A DNA stretch of 64,000 bases from Perognathus longimembris pacificus (GCF_023159225.1 NC_063174.1:39219691-39283690), one strand, 5' to 3'; positions 10,851-22,449 are shown, numbered from the stretch's first letter. Made by a program: numbers and translations. Notes: generated by a model not told the origin, from the sequence alone.

Positions 10851-11884
10851 GAAGAGCATGTAGTAGTTTATGTTCTCTTGTCATCTGTCTTGTAAGTAGT
10901 GATCTGTACCAGATGATGCATTGTGATTATCATCAACTTAAAAGATTGCATGGCATTTTGTGAAGTGGATAATGTGCCCTCATTTAGTTATTGAGCTTCA
11001 TGCTTGTTATTAATAGAAAGATTTAAGACCCTGAGGTCAAAAGGCATGCACGGACTGACAATGCTTTATCTCTCGTATTTCTGACAAGTTTGTTGTTGAC
11101 TTCTCCATACCTGGACTGGTCTTCCCTGGCTTGTTGCACCAGTTATGCATCATCCAGGACAGAAGAAAAATGAGGGATTTCTAAGAGCGAGGCCAGTGTT
11201 CCCTTTTGCTTTCTGTCTTGAAACCATAGCCCCAAACTGGTGTCTGACCAGTTATGCAACGCGTCCACCCTTATCCTAAGAGCTTGGTTGGTGCCAGGGT
11301 ACTCAGAAATTCTCAGCTTGGAACCTTCCCAAACTGTTTGCTATTTTATCCTCTATTTGTTGTTCTTAAGCAACTAACTAAACAAGAATAACATTTAAAC
11401 CTCATTCCATGTCCCACAGCGTTTCGCCTGCCTGTAACCACCTCTGCCTACAATTTAACCATGGGGCTGCTGCTTATATTTTTAAGCGTAATACAAAAGC
11501 ACAGCTCTGAGAAGCAGCCAAGTTCTGCAAGCCAAGTTCGAAGAATAAAACTTTAAAACAGCTCTTCTGTCACATACTTGAGAGGGGAGGCAGGCTTTGC
11601 TATAAATAAAGCCACATTCCATTTCTATCATCCTTTGCAGGCCTCTCGGGTAATGCTTTTTGTCTCTGACTACAGTGCTCTGTGACTGCCCACTCACCCC
11701 TTTCAACCTTCCATTTTATACCTCTCTCTCTGGTCGATGTGCAGTAGTTTCAGACTTTAGGGACCTTGCATGCAGGAAGAGTAAGATTTGCCTCACCTTC
11801 AGGGTTAGCAGTGATGATGGCCAATGGAGGCCTTAGACACTACTTGGTCTCCTTAACTGTCACAAGCGCAGCAGCTGCAGGTAT
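10851..11884. other. Unique stretch, possibly containing conserved non-coding DNA
   Basis: No repeat is recognised over about 1 kb, which is unusual here. The 11460-11640 part is AT-balanced, contains AATAAA-like blocks and a TATAAATAAAG, and is free of SINE decay signatures. No coding potential is seen; the minus-strand 74-codon frame at 11482-11706 lacks any recognised domain. Confidence 0.4.
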
Positions 11885-12300
11885 GAGTTTCTTGGAGCTG
11901 CTGTAACAAATTACCAGTAACAAATGTAGAGTTCTGGAGGGCCAGAAGTCTGACCTGCTTTGGCAGCAGAGCATGCCCTCTACAGTCTCTGGGCGGTGCG
12001 GGGGGGTGGAAATACAGTTCTTTCTCTTTCCCGGCTTTTAGAAGCTGCCTGCATTCCCCGACACATGACCCCTTAGCCATCCATCCTTGGTGTCCATCAT
12101 CACACCTCCCCTCACTCTGACCCTCTTGCCTCCTTCTTACAGGACCCCTGCAATTATATGGAGACTACCAGACACTCCAGGACTAAAGTCCCATTTGCAG
12201 CATCTCACAGAGTCTCAAGTGTCCACACTAGGAACTTTGGAAGGCAGTCATCTTTGAAGGGCTGTTATTCTACCAACCACATGGTGTGTCTTAGACTGAG
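11885..12300 (-). mobile_element. MLT1-type MaLR LTR, antisense
   Basis: TGCTGTAACAAATTACCAG, AGTTCTGGAGGGCCAGAAG and CTTCTTACAGGACCCCTGC follow, in order, the reverse of MLT1-family LTRs (reverse complement of CTTCTGGCCTCCAGAACT and GTAATTTGTTACAGCA). Confidence 0.65.
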
Positions 12301-13127
12301 AAAGGAAAAATAATTTGAAATAGTTATCTCTTTTTTTATATATAGAGAGGGAAGGGACATTTTAAGTTTCCTTCCTGTATCTGTCATGGAAGACATAGGA
12401 CCAATTAAGTGTAGCACATTGGTTTGTTCTAGCTGAAGTCTCTGAGAGGGCAGGGAAAGGGAATCCTTTCAGAGACTGGAAATGAGGGCACAAACAAGCC
12501 CTTGACATCAAGGACAAATGACCAAGCTGATAAATTCACAGTGATTTCCTTACAGGACTAGGTCTTCAATCATTTTTTTTTTTACTAGTTAAAAAATGTA
12601 TAAAATGAATGCTACTAAAATCTATCAGTGAGTTAGCAACCTTTCTCATGACTGGTTAGTCAGTGTGGTCAACACCACATGCTCTGCCAATAATGATCAG
12701 AACGCGTGCTGATGGCATGAGCCTTGGGTTGACAGGCATGTGCTAGGAGCTTATTGGTTCTGCAGAGTGGCCAATGAAACTGCATAAACCATAGTGACAG
12801 CACCAAGGGACAGAGAATGACATTGGCTTCTAATGTGACCCAAGGCAGATGGGCTCCCTTGAGGAGCTCACCAAGGAAACATGACAAATTCTCACTGTAA
12901 ATAAACGAGTAGGGAACAGACTTTTCCTTCCTTAACTGAGTTATGGACATCATTAAATGGAGTTATGGATATCACTGCCTGCCTGGGAAGGAAGGCGAGG
13001 TCAGAAGTTGAAAATGAAAATGTGTGGACAACGACACGTGACCACTTTTAGACCATGGTTAGCACCTTCCTTGCCTGTCTCCAGGCCAGAATTGTAGCCC
13101 TCAAGCTCAGAATGCGTTCTCCATTTT

Positions 13128-13162
<35 letters not shown>

Positions 13163-13341
13163 CTTCATGATGTGTAAAAATCCTGTGAAATTCAAATGTC
13201 CCTGTGTGTGCACCAAGTTTTCTTCAAACATAGCTGCACCATTTGTTTATGAATTATCTATGGGTTTTTGAGCTACCAAGGAGGAGTTGAGTAGTGATGA
13301 CAGCGACTGTCCATATGATCAGCAGAGCCTAAAATATTTAC
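12301..13341. other. Non-coding stretch with a (GA)n microsatellite
   Basis: The only structured part is a GA run at 13130-13160. The 94-codon minus-strand frame at 12669-12953 has no recognised domain. Confidence 0.5.
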
Positions 13342-13363
13342 TTGCTGGATTTTTTTTTTGCAG

Positions 13364-13611
13364 GGAACTTTGCAGCCTCTGTTTGGAGGGATTTGGAGGA
13401 TACAGAAAGAGCATCTGCAAAAATGTCCATATTGGGACAGTATTTCCAGGTGCCAGATGACCCGGGTTATTCCGTGGGGTTGGTGCTGATTTATTTATTG
13501 CCAGGAAGCCATGGCGGGTTAACTGGTGGTCAAGTAGAGGAGTTCACTGAGAAGCAAGAGCGCATCTCATGGGCCATAAATAATATCCAAGTCCTGCCAT
13601 TCACCCCCTGA
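13364..13611 (+). other. Exon-like open frame behind a splice-acceptor-like site (unproven)
   Basis: A pure T run at 13351-13359 directly followed by GCAG at 13360-13363 makes a good 3' splice-site pattern. From 13364 an 82-codon frame runs to TGA at 13609-13611. The product would be soluble, with one hydrophobic stretch (GLVLIYLLPG) and an acidic start (DLEDTERAS). I recognise no family. No donor, partner exon or poly(A) signal is evident, and 82 codons open by chance is not rare in 64 kb. Low confidence that this is coding. Confidence 0.15.
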
Positions 13612-14159
13612 ACAGTATGTTTGTGTCCCTTACTGAAGGGTCACAGTATGTTATGGATGAGATTTTTTGCTTGTTTGCTTTTTATATTTAAAAAGAAAAG
13701 GAGTGAGGGAGCATAATGAGCCATGGAAATCGTTGGTTTGTGGGTCCTGAAGCATCTCAGGAAGACCTGCTACCGGCGGGCTGGCTGCCTTTGCTTGGAA
13801 GGGAGGCAGTGCCCTCACTTGGCAGCACCCGCACTATGCCAGGCATTTGTGCCAGGGCTCTGGGCATAGGGATTGCTCACAGGGACAGGACTGTCTCATG
13901 GTACCCGTTCTTCCCCATTCATGTGTGAGGAAGGGGACTGCTGGGTAGTGGACTCTGGGGCCCCACTGCAAGTGAGAAGCCAGGGTTGCTGCTCTGTCTC
14001 TTGTTCTCGGACCAGTCTCTTTTCTTAAGGCCCGTGAGGAGAAGGACAACCATGTTGGGTGCTGCTTACCTCTGCACGTTCCTGTGGGACAGCTAATACA
14101 ACAACCTCACAAGCAAGATGCTCCCAGGTTGTTGATATGTTTAGGGAAAATATGGACTT
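13612..14159. other. Non-coding stretch
   Basis: GC content is somewhat higher than the surroundings at 13740-14050. Overlapping short frames lie on both strands (13716-13928 and 13834-14049), neither recognisable. Confidence 0.45.
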
Positions 14160-14276
14160 TTTTTTTTTTTTTTGGAGACAGTGTTGTTCCTAGCCCAGGC
14201 TGATCTTGAACTTGTGACATTCCTGTCTCTGATGCTCAAATGCTGAGACTACAGTCATGTACTACCATGTTCTGCC
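14160..14276 (-). mobile_element. B1-like monomer, antisense
   Basis: T run at 14158-14176, then GGAGACAGTGTTG and CCCAGGCTGATCTTGAAC, the reverse of a 7SL-derived monomer. No Geo half. Confidence 0.7.
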
Positions 14277-14324
14277 ACAAAATGTTGACTCTCATTTCAT
14301 AGTTCCTACCAGCACTCTTCCCTC

Positions 14325-14622
14325 ATATTATTGCCTTCTGTACCTGTAAGTTTCAAGTCTGCAGATTCAGCCAGTCTCAAATTCAAAGTATTCAGGAGAA
14401 AGAATGCATCTGCACTGAACATGGGCAGGCTCTTCTTGGTCATGATTCCCAAAAATAGACTATGATAGCTATTAACATGGCATCTACATGATATCATATA
14501 TTATAGCTAATCTGGAGATGCCTGAAACAACTCGGGAGAACATATGTAGGTTATATGCCAATATGATGCCATTTTATAGAAGGGACTTGGGTATCAAGTT
14601 AGTTTGAGTCCAAAGAAGTCCT
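14325..14622. mobile_element. Tigger-type DNA transposon remnant
   Basis: AACATGGGCAGGCTCTTCTTGG, GCATCTACATGATATCATAT and ATGCCATTTTATAGAAGGGAC follow, in order, the same Tigger relative seen again at 26508. The two local copies support one another. Confidence 0.6.
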
Positions 14623-15706
14623 GGAAAGAATCCCGTGTGGGGAGCAATGGAAGACTCTATTAGACTTGTGCAAAAGAAGGTGTTATTTAGGCTGCTTTGG
14701 AAATGGTCAAGGCTCACATAGGTTAAGAGACATGGCAAAGGGAGCCAGCTCTGAGTGCAGTGCGTATCTGGCTTCCTGTGCCCTCCTTCCCAGGAGGCAG
14801 AACAGGATTTCAGCTCTAGAGCCCGGTACTCAAACCTACCTGAGCAGAACCCTGTGCTACAGATCAGGTATGGTGGTGGTAAAGCTCCTCCGCCTCAGAG
14901 GAGGTCACTTCCAGACTTTGAGTGTGACCAACTCCATGTCATAGGGTGTTCTTTAAACCCTTGACTGAGCTGAACCCTGAACCTCTCTTCAGATGTCACC
15001 CCATCTGTTGCTGGAGTCTCAGCCCAAACCAAACCAAAACCAAAGTGATAGCCCTTTCTCATACCCAGTTCCCTTCATTCCACACGGTTCCAAGCCAGGA
15101 AGGGCTGAATGCATGTGTTCTGCGGAGAGAAAGACTGGGAGCCTATGGAGAGATCCATCGTCTAAGAAGTGTTGTGCTCTGTGGGCTGCAGGAGCCCCGC
15201 AGTCATTAGGACTGCTGCACGGGGCATCTATTGAAATGGTTCATGTTACCCAAAATTGGAGTGTTGAAAAAGATGATTTCATGGCACCTTAGCGAGCACC
15301 AAGACTGGGTTTGGCCCCAGTTTCTGCGCAAGCTGTCTGGATCTTCATAGCTGGAATAGCATCATCCCTTCACCCCATGAGTCCTTGGCCTCTTTCTCTT
15401 CCATGTGCTGATTGGGGCAATCCTCTTTTCTCTCCTTGATGATTTGATGTCACCCCCACCCCCACATGCTTCCTTTCCTCCAATCTCCAAATGTCTGCAC
15501 AGAGCTACAGGATCTCTCCCCACCCCTTAACTATAGACACAGCTCTGTTCACCCCTCTGAAACTGCCTTGCCCTTGGGGTCCAGTGAGCAGTGTAACCAC
15601 ATCTCCCAGTTTGTAGCTGAATTAAAAACCCATTGTGATTCCTCTTGATAAGAAAATAAAATATGATCCCTTGCTCCTTGATGCCATGTAAATACTTTTA
15701 TTTTTT
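14623..15706. other. Non-coding stretch
   Basis: Mostly unique sequence of moderate GC. Open frames at 14666-15292 overlap in different phases and match nothing I know. No RNA gene or repeat is recognised. Confidence 0.45.
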
Positions 15707-16440
15707 GCATCATGAATCACTTAACAGCAGGATACATTCTGCAAAATGGGTTGTTAGGTGATTTTGTTGCTGATGGGACATTCTAGGTTGTATGTAGGCA
15801 AATCTAGAGGTACCGAAGATCAGACACTTGCCATGGCTGATCTCTGTCTCTCTTTCTCTCTCTCCCTCCCTCCCTTCCCCCCTCCACTCCCCCCTCTCTC
15901 TTTTAAAATAGTATCAGGGCTTGTGCTTGCTAGGTAAGAACTCTACCACTTGAGCTACACCTCCAGTGCTTTTTTTCTTTTCACTTGATTTTCATTTTTC
16001 ATATAGAGTCTTACGTTTTGTCTGAGGCCAGCTTTGGACTTGGATCCTGCAACCTTGCACCTTGCCTTCCTCATACTGGAGGTTACAGGCATGCACTACC
16101 ATGCTTGGCTTTGCCATGGTTTCTTCTTGATGTTTTAAGAAGACACAGTAAACCCAGAAGCATGAAGTCACTACCAGCCAGCCAGTCTAACACTGTAAAC
16201 TGTTTTTTTTTCTTTTTTCTTTTAACATGTAGGAGCACTTTCTAAAGTAATTATAAAAGGTAAAGGTAAATACATAAACCTGCAGCATAATGGCTTATTA
16301 CTATTATCAAGGATTACATCCTGTATGTAATTATCCATGTTATGCTTCTGTATGATTGACAGCACAGGAGGTTTGTTTCCACCCTCATCACCACAAATAT
16401 GAGAAGTGAACGTGTTGGGCTTAGACCTGAATGCAGTCAA
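15707..16440. mobile_element. Tigger DNA transposon remnant interrupted by a SINE
   Basis: One end lies at 15707-15830 (GCATCATGAATCACTTAAC, AAATGGGTTGTTAGGTGATT) and the other part at about 16190-16430 (ACTGTAAACTGTTTTTTTTT, AATACATAAACCTGC, ACAGCACAGGAGGTTTG). Both match successive parts of a Tigger element. A pyrimidine tract (15842-15905) and an antisense SINE sit between them. Confidence 0.6.
15908..16113 (-). mobile_element. B1-Geo/dID-like SINE, antisense
   Basis: Minus strand: GCATGCCTGTAACCTCC of a B1-like half, then AGGTGTAGCTCAAGTGGTAG of a tRNA-like right half. The right half is shorter than the typical Geo half and closer to a plain ID sequence, so this may be an ancestral B1-dID-type dimer. 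Confidence 0.6.
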
Positions 16441-17689
16441 AGCAATAGATGAGGAGGATTTTCACTTCTGCTAAAATTTCCATTATAATACATGCTGTGC
16501 GTATGTGGTCTGTGCTGAATGAGGCATTGTTATAGGGAACACGACCACATAACCTCATTTCCCAGTGGTATTTGTGCATACTTGGCACAAACCGGTAAGA
16601 AATAAGTGTTTGGTGGACATACTTGTTAATTAAGCATCCTGAAGTCATCTCCTGTTGCCTTTGAGGTGGATGTTGTGGCCCATGACTTCTGTTTATGTTG
16701 GCTAGATTGTGTAACTCCAGGGTTCACGGATGGGTTGGTGCCTCTAAGCTTCACCTGGCTACTTATCTCAGGAGTTACTGATCTTGGCTGCTCTCCACAT
16801 CGTGGAACAATTCTGTTATCACTTTCCCTTCCTTGCTGTCTCCCTTCCCTTCTCCCCACCTTTCACATTCTTATCTGTGAGAAAAGATGAGAAAAAGCAA
16901 AGAGCAGAATGCCAATCCATATTCCTTTCCCCAATTATAATTGCCCTTTCATTTTGCTTTGCCTTTAATGTGTTGTCTCTTGTGTCTCAATGAGAAGAGC
17001 TCCTTTCTGTCTTAGTTTCTTTCTTCCATTTTTTTTTTTACTACAGAAATGGTTTTTTAAAATTCAGAAATTATAAACTCAGAGAAGAAAAATAAAAGGT
17101 GTAACTACCCTCACTCAGAATCATGTTGCCTTTTGACAAATGTACTTCCAGTTTTTCTGTGTCTGTAATTGAACAAAATAGAGTAATACTTAATTTTTGG
17201 GAAACCTCACTCGATAGGTGGAGAGTGTTTTTTCATGATAGTTATTATTCTTCTAGATCAAGATGGGAAAATGTTTTTTTTTTCTTTTTCTGCAAAGGAC
17301 TAAAGAATAACTAATTTAGACTTTGTGAGATATAATGTCTTATTTCAAGTATGCAACGCTGCCATTGTGATGAAAAAGCAACTGCAAAAACCGAGGATGG
17401 TTGGTTAGGAATTAAGTTAAAAGTCAAGTTTAAGTTTTAGAAGCCATACCCTCAAGTGCTCATTACATTTTAGTGCCTGTGGGTGGTTATTTCTTTAGGG
17501 TAAATGCAGAGACAGAATAACAAGTACATTTTCAGGCTTTGACATGGGTTCCCTGTTGACAGTTACATCCACTTGAGAAGTAAGACTTGGCTATATCAGG
17601 GCTCCTATACCCTTATCTGTAATGAAGAGTCTTTGTGCTCTTTGCTAATTCAATAAATGCAACAAATGTTATCATTAAAAAATTATATT
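16441..17689. other. Non-coding stretch with possible old L1 pieces
   Basis: The T-rich 17030-17320 block and 17500-17660 weakly resemble L1M 3' sequence, not enough to call. No gene is recognised. Frames at 16421-16993 on both strands overlap and are unsupported. Confidence 0.35.
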
Positions 17690-17880
17690 ACTACTCAGGA
17701 GGCTGAGATAATGAGGATCAAGGTTTAAAGCCAGTCTAGGTAAGAATTCATATCTCCAGTTAACCACCAAAAAGCCAGATACAGAGCTGTGGCTCAAGGG
17801 GTAGAGTGCTAGCGTAGAATGTAAAATACTAAGAGACAGTGTCCAGGTCCTGACTTCAAGCCCCAGTAACAGAAAGAGAA
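17690..17880 (+). mobile_element. B1-Geo SINE, 5' truncated
   Basis: Starts ACTCAGGAGGCTGAGATAATG within the B1-like half and continues through TTAACCACCAAAAAGCC into the right half with TGGCTCAAGGGG. It ends in a GAAAGAGA tail. Confidence 0.75.
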
Positions 17881-17909
17881 AGGAGAGAAAGAAAAAGAGA
17901 GAAAGTCTT

Positions 17910-18030
17910 GGAAGCCTGCACTCTAACTCACACCTGTAATCTCAGCATTCAGAGAACAGAGGCAGAAAGATTGTGAGTAAGAGACCAGTCTGGCCTGCAC
18001 ACTAGAACCTGTGTCAAAATAAAAAAGTGA
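17910..18030 (+). mobile_element. B1-like monomer
   Basis: AACTCACACCTGTAATCTC, GAGGCAGAAAGATTGTGAG and CCAGTCTGGCCTGC are in B1 order, ending in an A-rich tail. Confidence 0.7.
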
Positions 18031-18589
18031 AATTAATTTTAAAAATAGGTGAGTGTATTTATCTTATGTGTATTTCTCATCTATGTTTCTGGATTTCTCA
18101 TTCACATTTGTTCCCCATTATCCTGTATATATTCACATATTCATGTTCTATGGATTTGTTGAAGCCTTTCATATAAGGAAATTCCATGGGGTTTAAGTTG
18201 ATGCTACATTTCTCGTTATAAAAATGGTCCCTTTCCTGTAAAGAGATGTTACCTTTGCCATCACAGAGAATTAAACAGAGGAGATTTGGGTTTTAACACA
18301 ATGTTTTAGAAGTTCCAATACTGTAAGATAGTACTTAATTCTGTTGTGGAGCTTGCTATCTTAAGTCACTAGAATTTGTATTCCTGAATTGGAATCGTTA
18401 GTTCCCTGTGGCCATGGAAACACATCTTAGCTTCCATGAGGAGCACATATCTTGACAAACTATTCTTTTTAGAGAGTAGCTTAATGGTGAAATTTATTAT
18501 CCAATGAATTCATGAAGTCTATATGAATCAAAGGATGGTAGACCCATAGTTTTATACCCTCAACAGCAACAAAAATGGGGAAATGAACA
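18031..18589. other. Non-coding stretch
   Basis: Unique AT-rich DNA; nothing recognised. Confidence 0.5.
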
Positions 18590-18745
18590 GTTACTATTGA
18601 TCACTTACTATAACCCAGCCATCAGGCCAAAGTGCTTTATTATTTTATTTGGTCATCACAGTGATCCTGTGCTAGATATTGTGATTATATCTCTATTGTG
18701 TACATGAGGAAGCTATAACATAAAGAAGTTAAGTGGCTCCCAAAA
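18590..18745 (+). mobile_element. MIR-type ancient SINE
   Basis: CAAAGTGCTTTATTATTTT, GGTCATCACAGTGATCCTG and ACATGAGGAAGCTATAAC lie in MIR core order. Confidence 0.55.
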
Positions 18746-19827
18746 TGTGGAATGTGACCTTGATTTTCTCCTATCTGAATCTTGCAGGCTCATTATAGAA
18801 TGGACTTTGTTACTCATGGTGGCAGCATGTAAAAAATCTTGATGATCAAAGCTGGAGTTAGGGCCACTGGAATCTAACATACCAGGATCAGTGGGTGCCA
18901 ATGAGTTTGACCCCAAGAATCTGTCTATCTTAGTCACTTAAATCACCCTTGTTGCTTAAGAATTTACATTTCAATTCCTTATCCTGCCTGTTAAGGGTTC
19001 CTTTAAAAATGTTTATTCTCTTTTAAGTGTGTTGTACAAAGGGTTTTGATTCAACTTGGCAGTTTATGAGTATTTTGATCAGTGTTACCTCTTCCATCTT
19101 CCTCCCTTGTCTCTTCCAACCCCACCCATCCCCTCAGGTTCCTGCTTCCATGTACATATATGCTCATTGAATACTAGGATTGTATTTGCTCATCTTTCCC
19201 AGCTAACCATTCTATGCGCTGACCAAAAACTGCAGTTTGGCTTTCCCTCACAGGACTCCACAATACACATCAGGTTCTCTGGGTTAACCTACTTGATCCG
19301 GAAATACTTCATGCCTTTCCTTTTCTTGCTTGTGTTCAGCCTATTCTGTCTACTTAGAATGTCTTGATTGCTCTGTGTCACCTCTTCATCTGTCAGAATT
19401 CTTCATCCCCCTCATTATTGTGGTCAGATGTGACATGAGTATCAATTCCTTTTTCTTTTTTTACAGGCAAAAGTAAATTCTCTTCTTCATTTGATTCCTA
19501 TATCATTTATAGTATTCACCAGTCAATGATAACCTATATATTTGTAGGATGTTTATATATTTTTTGCGGTATACACATATATTTCTTTTCTTTTTCTGGC
19601 TTCTTTAGATAATCCTGAGAGTTGGGGTCTAATTCATTTTTGTAGTCCCTGAAGGGTTTGTATGATTGCTTAACACAGCAGGTTGTCAAAGGAACATGGT
19701 AACACACCTCAATTCCATGTTTAGGTTTTCCTTCTTTGGATGAATTGAAAGCACTGTTTAGGGTCTTGTAGTGCTTGGACTGTTGTGCCCTCTTGATGGG
19801 GAATGTTTTCATATTGCTTGTGGTGGG
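18746..19827. other. Non-coding stretch
   Basis: No gene or repeat recognised. The plus frame at 19056-19367 and the minus frame at 19534-19854 have neither domain nor known relatives. Confidence 0.45.
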
Positions 19828-20140
19828 TGTAAGGTCCATCCCCAAAGTCTCCAAGCAGATGCCACCACCTCATTAAGTCTCCACCCAGTTACCTGGGTAA
19901 GCAGCAGACCTGGAAGCAGTTACCTCCCCTTCCCTGAGGTCACATCCTAATCCACTTGGCCACACCCCCTACCCCTGACCTAGATAAGGCAGGGCTAGGT
20001 GGGGGTCACCCCCTCTCTCCCTTCTCTCTGGCCATGGATCATCTTGGCCACAGGCCAGCACTTTGGTAATAAACCTTCTCTCCTGCCTGAATACCACATG
20101 GCGTTCTCCTTTACCGGCTACCTACTTTAAAAACCTAACA
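19828..20140 (+). repeat. 5' LTR of the ERV fragment
   Basis: Starts TGTAAGGTCC and ends CCTAACA, the TG...CA ends of an LTR. It carries a poly(A) signal AATAAA at 20068-20073 and a CT-rich U5. GACCTAGATAAGG near 19977 may serve as a weak TATA element. The start is inferred by comparison with the partial second copy at 20728. Confidence 0.6.
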
Positions 20141-20260
20141 TATATGGTGCCTTGTGACTACTGGTAATAAACCTTCTCTCCTGCCTGAATACCACATGGC
20201 GTTCTCCTTTACCGGCTACCTACTTTAAAAACCTAACATATACGGTGCCTTGTGACTCGG
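20065..20260 (+). repeat. 98-bp tandem duplication of LTR end plus primer-binding site
   Basis: Two nearly identical 98-bp units, 20065-20162 and 20163-20260, each contain AATAAA, the rest of the LTR to its CA end, and the start of the primer-binding site (TGGTGCCTTGTGACT at 20145, CGGTGCCTTGTGACT at 20243). Only the second continues into CGGGAAGGG and the leader. I see one base difference (TATATGG against TATACGG) before the units diverge. Confidence 0.85.
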
Positions 20261-20812
20261 GAAGGGCTTAAGAGTCAGGACAGGTGGAATTCCCCTCTAT
20301 TTCTCTCCTTTTTCTGGGAGTATCCCCAGTCCTGATGGCCCTTTTTCCGAGAACCGAACTGCTGTGAGACGCCACATGGGACTGACGTTTCACCAATACC
20401 ATTGCTGGCCTCCACATCCACATCCACACCACTTGTCTACCCTGGTGAGTGAAACTGCTGCTGCTCCGGTTCTCTGCAGCTCTGTCTGCAGCTTCTGCCC
20501 TGTGAGCTCATTCACTTACCAGGTGCCTCTCTCCCATGCTTTTTGGGTTTTTGCATCACAGTCACACCCAAGTAGGGAAATTGCTAGCAAGCCTCTTGAC
20601 AGTGCAATGAGGCCTGCTCGAAATACTCAAACAGATACATTTTTTGCCACTGCAATGGTAAATGGTCAAAAGTCGCTTATATTCAGGCCCTCTCTTGGTC
20701 TTTTCTGCTCTTTCTCTTCCTTTATAAAAACTCCAAGGTCCCTCCCTGGAAGGCTCCAAGCAGATGCCCCCCGTCCCCCATTAAGTCTCCACCAGTTGCT
20801 GTAGTTCTGTTC

Positions 20813-21270
20813 AGTTCTACTCTCAGAAATTTTACAAATGAAGTCCAGGACAGTGGACCATGAGTGTGAAGAGCTTTATTCTGAAGAGCAATACCCTTCT
20901 TGAAACCTGCCGCCTCTCTTGATCATGGGTTTTCTCTGTACGTTGTCCAACCTCTTCCCCAGGTGGCTTTTTTTCTCAGTGGCTGTGTGTCTAGTTATTA
21001 TACCCCATGATATTTAGATGTTTTGGAAGGTGTTTCTTTATTATTCAGGTATCACAACATTCCAGTTGGGTTAATTCCTAATCTGGTTCTTTCTGCAAAA
21101 CCCTCTCTTCCAGGGTCATGGGAAGGTTATAGAAACTGGAAGGGGCTAGGGAGGAGCCAAGGCAAGATGCTCTAAAACAATGTCTCCTTTGCCTCTGGTT
21201 TCCACTCACTAGGCCAAGATGCTGTCCTGGGACCCTGGGGCCTAACTAATTGACTCTTTCACTCTTGCTC
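20813..21270. other. Non-coding stretch, possible antisense LTR piece
   Basis: GAGCTTTATTCTGAAG at about 20871 is a reverse-strand AATAAAGCTC and might belong to an antisense LTR, but no ends were found. Nothing else is recognised. Confidence 0.3.
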
Positions 21271-21885
21271 TTCAAACCCTAATATTGACACTCTAACTCT
21301 AGGAACTCAAGATGTGATCTTATTTGGAAATAATGTTGCTTATAGATATTATTGGTTGGGATGAAGTTATGCTGGTCTAGGACAGGATCCTACTCCAGGA
21401 TGACTGGTGTCCTTATAAACAAAGAAATTTGTCAGGCACTGGTGGCTCATGCGTGTAATCCTGGATACTTAGGAATCTGAGATCTGAGGATTGCAGTTCA
21501 ATGCCATCCCGGGTTGGGAAGTCTTAAGGCTCTTAACTCCAATTAACCTCTAAAAATCAGAAGTAGAGCTATCGATCAAAGTTGTAGAATGCTAGCCTTG
21601 AGCAAAAATACTCAGGGCCAATGTGCAGGCCCTAAGTTCAAACTTCACAACTAACATTAAAAAAAAAACAACAACCCACCCCATAACCAAAGGCATTTGG
21701 GCCCTGGTACATACCATGCAAAGACCAGAGTGATGCTACTAACAAGCCAAGAACTGACAGATGTCAGGACAGAGCCTACAGAGGCTATGTCATCCTGGAA
21801 GTGCCTTTATCTGAGACTTCTAGCCCCCAGCACAATGAGACAATGCATTTCTCTTGTGTGAGCCACTCGGTGTGTGATTCTTTGT
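21271..21885 (+). mobile_element. MLT1-type LTR split by a SINE
   Basis: Left part to 21428: GATGTGATCTTATTTGGAAA, GGGATGAAGTTATGCTGG, GATGACTGGTGTCCTTATAA. Right part from about 21690: AAGGCATTTGGGCCC, GTGATGCTACTAACAAGCC, GACTTCTAGCCCCC, ACAATGAGACAATGCATTTC. These match consecutive MLT1 blocks, in sense orientation. Confidence 0.8.
21429..21672 (+). mobile_element. B1-Geo SINE inside the MLT1 LTR
   Basis: Starts GTCAGGCACTGGTGGCTCATG, linker CCAATTAACCTCTAAAAATC, diverged right half, and an A/C-rich tail at 21658-21677. Confidence 0.85.
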
Positions 21886-22449
21886 TTGGTTGGTCCCAGG
21901 AAGTGAATACAAGTCTGTTATCATTCCCAACCTCAGCCCTGTCCTGGCAAGAATTGAGAGTGGAGGTGGGGTGGCCTGATCACAAAGGCACCCAGGAGCC
22001 TCATCTGTTATCTGTGCTCCCGGTGGAGGGCTCCAGCCCCACAGTGCTTTTGGGTTCTCTGAGCATCTTCACCAGAAACTCAGCACTGCACACCAAGCCC
22101 GTCTTTATCCCAAGTTCTTCTTCCTCTTGAGCCCACCTCAGCTATGGTTGCCTTGTTCTCTCTCGCACGATATCTCCCTTTTTTGCACCTCTAATTAAAA
22201 AACAGATTTGGATTTTACCTTCTTTTGGATGGCAATAAAAGCCTGACAGTACCAGGCCCTGGTTATTATACAGCAATGATTGGCCAGGAACATGGGCTTC
22301 CCCTAACCCAGAAAATGATTTCTTAGTTCTGTTTGACATTGGATGCCCAGGCCTAGTGAACACTGGAGTCTGGAACCCCCTTGGCAGTGTGGGGTGAGCC
22401 CACCACTCCTCAGACCCCAGGATCTAAATACAGATCATGGGCTCTGAGA
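21886..22449. other. Non-coding stretch
   Basis: GC-richer unique DNA. Frames at 21801-22130 (plus) and 22142-22363 (minus) are unsupported; the first overlaps the end of the MLT1. Confidence 0.45.

Larger units (their letters stand above)
19828..20812 (+). mobile_element. Internally deleted endogenous retrovirus (ERV1-like) fragment
   Basis: A 5' LTR (about 19828-20140), a primer-binding site, about 0.47 kb of leader-like sequence, then the first 75-85 bp of a second LTR (about 20728-20812). The second LTR is recognised by CTCCAAGCAGATGCC and CATTAAGTCTCCACC, shared with 19849-19899. All gag, pol and env coding is missing. The primer site resembles a tRNA-His type. The 146-codon frame at 20364-20804 runs through the leader into the second LTR and is not a viral protein I recognise. 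Confidence 0.65.

Noticed and set aside
20364..20804. 146-codon frame as a retroviral gag start
   Set aside because: It runs from leader sequence into the second LTR and shows no matrix or capsid motif.
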